Origin: Planctomycetota bacterium
Lineage (GTDB): Bacteria; Planctomycetota; Brocadiia; JAADGH01
Assembly: GCA_013152475.1 (NCBI GenBank)
Contig: JAADGH010000188.1
Coordinates: 1-38,757, forward strand
DNA: 38,757 nucleotides
Direction of reading: 5' to 3'
Of this stretch, positions 17,721 to 23,420 are shown piece after piece (the stretch's first letter is position 1; every line of letters begins with the position of its first letter). A program made the position numbers and the translations under genes. The notes below the pieces were generated by a model, which saw nothing but the letters and a program-made list of their open reading frames with translations, was not told the DNA's origin and did not search any database.

Positions 17721-18059
17721 ATGAAAAGCAAGAAACTGACACTGGTCCTGCTCATGGCGCTCGGCTTTCTCGTCACGATTCAGATCGCGTTAACGGTGCT
17801 GGAGGAAACAGCCAACGCACAGATTTTCGGATCGGACCGCTACATGATCGTCGTCAACGGGACGTGGATCGACAACGAAGAGCCGGTCTTTGTCATCAAC
17901 ACCCGCGAGGAAACCATTTGCGTCTACGAATACAACAGCGAAGAAGACAAGATGAAACTCGTGGCCGTCCGGCTGTACAAGTGGGATCGGATGCTGCAGG
18001 AATACAATAACGACGCGCCCTCGGTCGCCACGATTCGGAGCACCGTCGTACCACGCTAA
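17721..18059 (+). CDS. Small exported or membrane-anchored protein, paralogue B
   Basis: A 112-aa protein with an N-terminal hydrophobic helix (KLTLVLLMALGFLVTIQIALTVL) followed by ANAQ, a plausible cleavage site. The mature domain matches paralogue A in the segment PVFVINTREETICVYEYNSEEDK. GGGAGGAG lies 8-10 bp before the ATG, and only 22 bp separate it from paralogue A, so the pair is co-transcribed. Its stop codon (TAA, 18057-18059) abuts the inverted-repeat element. Confidence 0.72.
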   Translation: MKSKKLTLVLLMALGFLVTIQIALTVLEETANAQIFGSDRYMIVVNGTWIDNEEPVFVINTREETICVYEYNSEEDKMKLVAVRLYKWDRMLQEYNNDAPSVATIRSTVVPR

Positions 18060-18232
18060 GTGCACTATTTCATAAGCTCATATAGGGTTAGGACAGCGTA
18101 GAAGCCCGTTTGTAGTAAGCACTTTAGTGCTTTCTTCGTGGCGCAGACCGCCTGCCCAAAGAACGGACTGAAGTCCGCACTACAAACAAGTCGCCGTCTT
18201 CCGTCCCTATACGGACTTATGAAATGGTGCAC
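18060..18232. mobile_element. 173-bp imperfect inverted-repeat element (MITE/REP-type)
   Basis: The two halves are imperfect reverse complements. The ends read GTGCACTATTTCATAAG on the left and, reverse-complemented, GTGCACCATTTCATAAG on the right, followed in both arms by TATAGGG and by GTTTGTAGT. The interior holds two smaller palindromes, AAGCACTTTAGTGCTT and CGGACTGAAGTCCG, like REP doublets. TAA occurs directly on both flanks (18057-18059 and 18233-18235), a possible target duplication that includes the upstream stop codon. It has no coding capacity, so it must be moved by an enzyme encoded elsewhere. It may also terminate transcription from both sides. Confidence 0.7.
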
Positions 18233-18249
18233 TAAGCTTGCGGCAGCGG

Positions 18250-19344
18250 TCACTTCACTCGGGAGCAGTGGGTCATCATCGCCGCCGGCGCGGTGTAGTA
18301 GACCTCCTCCGGACCGAGAACGTCCGGGCGGAAGGCGCGGAGGAAACTGCGCACGAGAAAGCAGAGGTGGCACTTCTGCACCGCGCGGGTGATCTCCGGG
18401 CAGCCCTTCTCCCGGGCCAGCCTCAAGAGTCCGCCGGGCCCTTCCGCGGCGAGCGTTCGCGCGATCGGGTTGACACGCTGGATGCCGCGCGCGAAGAGCT
18501 CCGGCACGGGCGTGTGTCTTGCATTTCCGAGGATCACGCCGCAGTTCGTCTGGATGTTGCCGTACGGATCGACATGGACCTCCCACATGCGCTTCGGGTC
18601 GAAGGCGCTGGGGCAGCCTCGGGCCTCATCGACGTTCGGGCCCCACCCGCACCGCAGCGGCAGTTCGTCAATCGGCCGGAGGGGCAGACAATGGGCAAGA
18701 CGAAACGCGGCGTTGCCGACGATTTTCGGGGGGTGCGACCGCACGTATTCTGCAAGGCGGCCTTCGTCCACCCCGATGTCCGCCAGCATCCGCATCTCCT
18801 CCAGCGTGTGCTCCGGACACATCACATTCGCTTTCCCGAAAATATCCCATGCGATGCACCGGGCGCGGTCCACATACTCGGGAGGGACACAGGAAAGATG
18901 GTAGGGGTCGGCGCTGAAATACATCCCCCGAACGCCGCAGTCGCGCAACCGAATGAAGCGCTGGCGAACGATGCCGTCGGCGGCGGCCCAAAAGGCGTTG
19001 GTCTCGATGAAGTGCGGAGCGATCCCGAGCCTGCCCGCTTCTCTGCAGACCTCGAAAAGGACGCGCCAGAAAAGAAACGGCTCCCCGCCCGCGATGTGGA
19101 CGGCGCGGTCGAGCCGGTGGAGCTGTCCGAGGTACTCCACCGCATCCTCCACAGGCATGGCCCCCGAGGGCACATTGCTGCCACATCCAAAGAGGCAGTG
19201 CGCGCAGGAGATGCTGCAACGGTAGGTGAACAGCAGCGCCGCCGGACGCTTCAGCCGATTCGCAGTCGCCACGCCGGCCTTCTCGATTACCTCGGCCACG
19301 GGTAGCGCCGCCAGTTGTTCGTCCGTCAGGGTCGTAGTCGACAC
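18250..19344 (-). CDS. Radical SAM protein with C-terminal Cys-rich (SPASM-like) region
   Basis: A 364-aa radical SAM enzyme. The 4Fe-4S motif CxxxCxxC is at C43-C47-C50 (YRCSISCAHC), with an extra C54; GGEP at 86-89 binds the SAM methionine moiety. The second half contains more cysteines (C219, C232, C244, C268, C315, C325, C328) including HVDPYGNIQTNCG, reminiscent of SPASM domains that hold auxiliary clusters in peptide- or protein-modifying members. The start is GTG at 19344, one base after the stop of the UroD-like gene. Last gene of the four-gene operon; the substrate is unknown. Confidence 0.85.
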   Translation of the reverse strand: MSTTTLTDEQLAALPVAEVIEKAGVATANRLKRPAALLFTYRCSISCAHCLFGCGSNVPSGAMPVEDAVEYLGQLHRLDRAVHIAGGEPFLFWRVLFEVCREAGRLGIAPHFIETNAFWAAADGIVRQRFIRLRDCGVRGMYFSADPYHLSCVPPEYVDRARCIAWDIFGKANVMCPEHTLEEMRMLADIGVDEGRLAEYVRSHPPKIVGNAAFRLAHCLPLRPIDELPLRCGWGPNVDEARGCPSAFDPKRMWEVHVDPYGNIQTNCGVILGNARHTPVPELFARGIQRVNPIARTLAAEGPGGLLRLAREKGCPEITRAVQKCHLCFLVRSFLRAFRPDVLGPEEVYYTAPAAMMTHCSRVK

Positions 19345-19345
19345 T

Positions 19346-20470
19346 TCAGTATCTCCCCTCTTCCCCGACCACCTCCACCATGGCCTTCAGGTTGTCCAGC
19401 TTCGCATCGGCGGGGACCTCGTCACCCGTGACGAGGACATACCCCCCACCCTCCATGCCCTCCTGGAGACACCGGCGCGCCTCGTCCCGCGCTTCGTCCA
19501 TCGTTCCTCGGGCCAGGATCACGCAATCGAAGTTGCCCATAAGGCATATCTTCTTGCCATAGAGCTTCTTCGCTTCGGCGAGGGTGATGTCGCCTTCATT
19601 CGGTTCGAAGGTCTCCACAAAATGCACGCCGGCATCGACAAGCATAGGCAGCAGGTCACGAATCTTGCCGAGGGTGTAGAGACCCAGGTATTTGTCGGGG
19701 GCCTGCCTGACAATCTCCATAGCACGCACCACATCCGGCAGCGCCCAGCGCTCGAACATCTCCGGCCCCAACTGCGATCCGGTGGCCCAGCAAATATCCA
19801 GCCAGGCGACTTCCGTCGGTGAGGCGACGAACGATTCGACGTTTTTTTCCATGATCCGGCGCTCAACGGCGAACAGTTCCTCCATGAGGTCGGGGTAATC
19901 AATGAGGTCCACCATGAACCCTTCCATTCCCCGTCTCGTCGCAAGGGCCGAATAGGCCGAGCCGAGAGCCACGCTCGGCATCCCGTCCTCGCCCATAAGC
20001 TCGACCGCCTCTTTCACCGTCCCGTGGTTATACTTTCCCGTGAACCCCTCCAGCATGAGCTGGCGCATCTCGAGGAAGGCCCGCCAGTCGTCGGGCGTTT
20101 TGATCGGATAATCCACAGTCGCGGTGATCACGGGGTCGTTGGGAGCAAAGTGGGAAACTCGTCTGCCGACCATCGCCCGGTTCGGTGTTTCAATCTTCCA
20201 TTCGCTTATGACCCGCCCGTCGGATTTCCGTTCGATCTCGCACGTTTGCTCGCGGTACCCCTCCGGCAACGAAAAGCTCGCGCCGCAGCCGATCGGGCCC
20301 CGATGGGCGCACGAGCCGATCATTTGATGTACCTCGAACACCGCCTTCCAGTCCGAACGGCCAAGAACCGTATTCGCAAAACGGTGATGAATCAACGGTG
20401 CAACGGGCACGGCGTCCGGCTGTTCGCCTTTCACGGCGGCGAGGAATCCCTGTTTCTTTGTCATGGCCAT
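19346..20470 (-). CDS. Uroporphyrinogen decarboxylase-like (UroD/MtaA superfamily) protein
   Basis: A 374-aa TIM-barrel protein of the UroD/MtaA superfamily, which holds heme-pathway decarboxylases and corrinoid methyltransferases. Family features include TKKQGFLAAVKGEQPDAVPV at the start, LAEAKKLYGKKICLMGNFD, RGTMDEARDEARRCLQ and the GGYVLVTGDEVP closing segment. The Zn ligands of methyltransferase members are absent: the usual H-x-C-G reads Y-T-L-G and the late Cys is replaced in TGDEVP. No corrinoid protein is encoded nearby. The start at 20470 (MAMTKK) lies 2 bp from the MBL stop, with GGAGGT within that gene's end. Confidence 0.82.
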   Translation of the reverse strand: MAMTKKQGFLAAVKGEQPDAVPVAPLIHHRFANTVLGRSDWKAVFEVHQMIGSCAHRGPIGCGASFSLPEGYREQTCEIERKSDGRVISEWKIETPNRAMVGRRVSHFAPNDPVITATVDYPIKTPDDWRAFLEMRQLMLEGFTGKYNHGTVKEAVELMGEDGMPSVALGSAYSALATRRGMEGFMVDLIDYPDLMEELFAVERRIMEKNVESFVASPTEVAWLDICWATGSQLGPEMFERWALPDVVRAMEIVRQAPDKYLGLYTLGKIRDLLPMLVDAGVHFVETFEPNEGDITLAEAKKLYGKKICLMGNFDCVILARGTMDEARDEARRCLQEGMEGGGYVLVTGDEVPADAKLDNLKAMVEVVGEEGRY

Positions 20471-20472
20471 AG

Positions 20473-21213
20473 CTACACCTCCAGCGTGGTTCCTTCCTTC
20501 GCCAGGTCCGTATTCGGAAAAATATTCCTTGCTTCCGACCGCTTCTGTTCGGCTGCACTTTCGGGGTAGTGAATCAGCAGCAACCGACCCACGCCCGCCT
20601 GCTTTGCAACCTCGGCTGCCTGCTCGGCGGGAGTGTGGCCCCCGTCGTGGATCAGAAGCGGCACGCCCTTCGCAAACTCCGCAATCGGCGGATGAGGGTG
20701 TGTGTCGCCGGTGCAGACGAAGCACGCACCGCTCTCGTCTGTAACCTTATAGACAATAGCCTGTTCCTGCCGCTTGTGCCCCGACATGTGGTTGGCCGCA
20801 CATGTATCGATGTGCAAATCGCCCAGATCAAAGCTGTCTCCGGGGACAACGGGGACCAAGCGTTTTTTCACCTCAAGCTCCGGGAACCGAGGAATCTGCT
20901 GCAGGTCCTCGGCTGCTTTAACAATCCTCTCCAGGTGATCGGCCGGGCCGACCAGATTCAGCGGCCCTCGTTCCTCCTTCTTCCCGCGCAGGCCGATGTA
21001 GAACAAGAGCTGTGGCAGACCGAGATAATGGTCCTGGTGGAAGTGCGTGATGAGGATCGACTCCAGTTCCAACGGATCGAACCCGAACTCCCGCATCTTC
21101 AGCGCCGCGCACCAGCCCGTGTCGATGAGGTGCTTGCCATTGATGAGCAAGCAAGCCATCTCCTTCCCCACGTCGGGGATGCAGCTTGAATGACCGATGA
21201 CCGTGATCTTCAT
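20473..21213 (-). CDS. MBL-fold metallohydrolase (RNase Z-like)
   Basis: A 246-aa metallo-beta-lactamase-fold hydrolase. The zinc motif is THFHQDH (H57, H59, D61, H62). Other ligands are likely in ANHMSGH, in VCTGDTHPH and in the late LLLIHYP His. The compact architecture matches the RNase Z/AtsA-like group, which includes hydrolases of phosphodiesters and small metabolites. It overlaps the aminotransferase gene by 4 bp (ATGA) and the UroD-like gene follows 2 bp later, so it is tightly embedded in the operon. Substrate not known. Confidence 0.85.
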   Translation of the reverse strand: MKITVIGHSSCIPDVGKEMACLLINGKHLIDTGWCAALKMREFGFDPLELESILITHFHQDHYLGLPQLLFYIGLRGKKEERGPLNLVGPADHLERIVKAAEDLQQIPRFPELEVKKRLVPVVPGDSFDLGDLHIDTCAANHMSGHKRQEQAIVYKVTDESGACFVCTGDTHPHPPIAEFAKGVPLLIHDGGHTPAEQAAEVAKQAGVGRLLLIHYPESAAEQKRSEARNIFPNTDLAKEGTTLEV

Positions 21214-22364
21214 TTGCTCTTTCCTTCCACTATCTCGCGAATTCCCCGGGCCGCCTCACGGATTTCTTCAGGTTCTTTGGCGTGATGGACCGAGATCGCC
21301 CGGAAACGCTTGACCGCTTCCTCTGTCCGAGGGCATGCACCTGGGGTGTATTGTACGGTATCGGGAAGCGGAATGCCAAGGGATGTCCGCCGCTCACGCT
21401 GCATTTTTTGAAACTCCGCCTCCAGGTAGTTGATCTCTGCATATCCACCCAGGCCGGCGGGGACGCGGACGGGATAGGTCCAGTAGTTCGGCTCGGTATC
21501 CGGATAGACGTATGGAAGCTCGATCCCGTCCACCGCACCCAGTTCGTCCTCAATGACCTTCACCAGTTTCTTTCGCCGTTCATTGAACTCAGGAAGCTTC
21601 TTGAGCTGAGCGACGCAGACGGCGCCCTGCAATTCGCTCATGCGAAAGTTGTGGCCGAAGGAGAAATGCCCGCGCGGCGTATGGCCCGCGATGGGCTCCC
21701 GCTCCGGCGGCTCCATGCCGTAGCCGTACCACGGCATGCCGCAGTTCGAGAAGAGCGCCATTCGTTTGTAGATATCCGGCTCGTCCGTGGCGACGATTCC
21801 CCCCTCGCCGGAGCTCATGTGTTTGCTCTGCTGCAGACTGTAGCAGGCGACGTCCCCAATCGTGCCCACCTTCCGTCCCCGGTGCGTGGGGCCATAGGCC
21901 TGGGCGCAGTCCTCGAGGACCTGCAGGCCGTGCTTCTTCGCCACGGCCATGATCTCGTCCATCGGGGCCGGCTGGCCGAAGAGATGCACCACCATGACGG
22001 CGCGGGTGCGCTCGGTGACCTGCTCCTCGATACCTTCCGCCGAGATGATCAGCGTTCGCGGATCGACGTCGGCGAAGACCGGTACGCAGCCGATGGAAAC
22101 AACAGGAAATGACACGAAGATCGGCGCGCTCGCCGGGCAGATCACTTCATCGCCGGGCTCCAGTCCCAAGCCTGCCAGGGCCGTCTCCTCGGCACACGTT
22201 CCGGAGCAGATGCCGAGGACATACTTGCGTCCCAGCCACTCGCCGAACTCCTTTTCAAAACGCGCCGTGAAATTCTCGTGCCCCGTTCCACGCCAGAGCT
22301 CCTGGCTCTCGATCACCTGCCGCAGGTTAACCCGTTCCTCTTCGCCGTAGCATTGCTGCGTCAC
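21210..22364 (-). CDS. DegT/DnrJ/EryC1/StrS-family aminotransferase
   Basis: A PLP-dependent aminotransferase of the sugar-aminotransferase/AHBA-synthase family (384 aa from the chosen start). Motifs: CSGTCAEETALAGLGLEPGDEVICPA, VFADVDPRTL, VVHLFGQPAPMDEI, LEDCAQAYG and the lysine region YSLQQSKHMSSGEGG. The chosen start is the GTG at 22364, because GGAGG lies 8 bp upstream. The alternative ATG at 22406 is part of the predicted -10 box (CATAATG), and the one at 22433 overlaps the -35 box. These enzymes typically form amino sugars or amino-cyclitols from keto intermediates. First gene of the four-gene operon. Confidence 0.87.
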   Translation of the reverse strand: MTQQCYGEEERVNLRQVIESQELWRGTGHENFTARFEKEFGEWLGRKYVLGICSGTCAEETALAGLGLEPGDEVICPASAPIFVSFPVVSIGCVPVFADVDPRTLIISAEGIEEQVTERTRAVMVVHLFGQPAPMDEIMAVAKKHGLQVLEDCAQAYGPTHRGRKVGTIGDVACYSLQQSKHMSSGEGGIVATDEPDIYKRMALFSNCGMPWYGYGMEPPEREPIAGHTPRGHFSFGHNFRMSELQGAVCVAQLKKLPEFNERRKKLVKVIEDELGAVDGIELPYVYPDTEPNYWTYPVRVPAGLGGYAEINYLEAEFQKMQRERRTSLGIPLPDTVQYTPGACPRTEEAVKRFRAISVHHAKEPEEIREAARGIREIVEGKSK

Positions 22365-22404
22365 CGGTTCATCCTCCAACCAAAAGACCGTTGCACTTCT
22401 GTGC

Positions 22405-22433
22405 ATTATGGACCGTATTCCGCCGCCCGTCAA
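22405..22433 (-). promoter_or_regulatory. Promoter of the aminotransferase operon
   Basis: Minus strand: TTGACG (22433-22428), a 17-bp spacer and CATAAT (22410-22405). The predicted transcription start is near 22398, downstream of the ATG at 22406, which helps decide the start codon of the aminotransferase. It lies within 80 bp of the divergent araC-type gene. Confidence 0.65.
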
Positions 22434-22455
22434 GGGGAGCTTGTTGCTATTCTGG

Positions 22456-22484
22456 TGGACTATCTTGCGGGGGCGTGATAGTAT
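22456..22484 (+). promoter_or_regulatory. Promoter of the AraC-type regulator, possibly leaderless
   Basis: TGGACT (22456-22461), a 17-bp spacer and TAGTAT (22479-22484). The expected +1 falls at about 22491, which is the A of the start codon. No Shine-Dalgarno sequence precedes it, so a leaderless message is likely. Confidence 0.45.
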
Positions 22485-22490
22485 CTCGGC

Positions 22491-23381
22491 ATGGCTCTAA
22501 ACAGACGCGACAAACAGAAAGCCGTAACGCAAGTCCGCCGCGAGCAGGTTTCCGACTGGAAACCGCTCCAGGCGTTGGAGGGTGTCATCCCCGATTTCGT
22601 TTTTATCTCCATCGACGACGCCGAGCGCCAGTGGTCCCCCGGCGAGGAGACATTTTATTACTATGAATTGGTCTATGTCTACGCCGGCGAGCTGCGGATG
22701 TGGCTGGCTGGCGAGCCGATGGAGGGAAAGAAGGGCGACCTGTTTGTTACGAAGCCCGGCGTGCCGCATCGCGAGGAGTCGCCGCCGGGCAGGACGTCGC
22801 AGTTGCTCTGCCTGGCCACGGCGTTCAAGAACAAGAAAGGCAAGCGGTGTGAGTTTCCTCTGGACCTGCCGGACCGCGTGCGCCTGAAGCCAGGGCACAT
22901 CGTCGAGCGCTGCCTGCGCGCCATCGCGAGCGAGGCCTACCACCGGACCCTCGGCTACGCCGCGGCCATCAACGCCTACATCGTGCAAATCTTTATCGAG
23001 CTGGTCCGGACCGCCCGGTCCGTGGAAGCCCCGGATGTGGATGTGGGGGAGATTCGGCGGCAGCGCCTGGCCTCGGAGGCGGTGCAGTTCATTGAGGAAA
23101 ACTACGCCGCGCCGTTGACACTGCCTGAGATCGCGCAGCACTTCTTCATGAGCCCCTATCACTTCAGCCGCATCTTCAAGGAGAACACGAACCTCTCGCC
23201 GATCGCCCACCTGACCAGGACACGGATGGAGAACGCCAAGCGACTCCTCCTCGACCCCGACCGAACGGTGAAAGCCATCGCCACGCAGGTCGGCTACCAC
23301 GACCCGCACTATTTCACCAAGGCCTTCGCCAAAGAGGAGGGCATGACGCCGACGGCGTATCGGCGGAAACACTTGCGGTAG
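22491..23381 (+). CDS. AraC-family transcriptional regulator
   Basis: A 296-aa DNA-binding regulator. The N-terminal part is a cupin-like sensor domain (residues about 50-120: YYYELVYVYAGELRMWL, KKGDLFVTKPGVPHREE). The C-terminal AraC domain (about 193-296) has two helix-turn-helix units: LTLPEIAQHFFMSPYHFSRIFKENTNLSPI and VKAIATQVGYHDPHYFTKAFAKEEGMTPTAYRR, the latter the classical AraC signature. It is divergent from the aminotransferase operon and most likely controls it, perhaps with a sugar or a related small molecule as ligand. Confidence 0.92.
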   Translation: MALNRRDKQKAVTQVRREQVSDWKPLQALEGVIPDFVFISIDDAERQWSPGEETFYYYELVYVYAGELRMWLAGEPMEGKKGDLFVTKPGVPHREESPPGRTSQLLCLATAFKNKKGKRCEFPLDLPDRVRLKPGHIVERCLRAIASEAYHRTLGYAAAINAYIVQIFIELVRTARSVEAPDVDVGEIRRQRLASEAVQFIEENYAAPLTLPEIAQHFFMSPYHFSRIFKENTNLSPIAHLTRTRMENAKRLLLDPDRTVKAIATQVGYHDPHYFTKAFAKEEGMTPTAYRRKHLR

Positions 23382-23382
23382 G

Positions 23383-23403
23383 AAGGCGGCGGATCGCCGC
23401 CTT
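23383..23403. terminator. Hairpin between convergent genes
   Basis: AAGGCGGCG, loop GAT, CGCCGCCTT: a perfect 9-bp stem just after the AraC stop, between convergent genes. It has no long T tract on either side, so it is a probable but not canonical bidirectional terminator. Confidence 0.45.
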
Positions 23404-23420
23404 GAAGGCCGTCGTCCGCC

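Noticed and set aside
22432..22441. Weak motif-like AAGGGGAGCT upstream of the AraC promoter
   Set aside because: Only the AxGGGGA part matches and the spacing is 24 bp; it also overlaps the -35 box of the divergent promoter.
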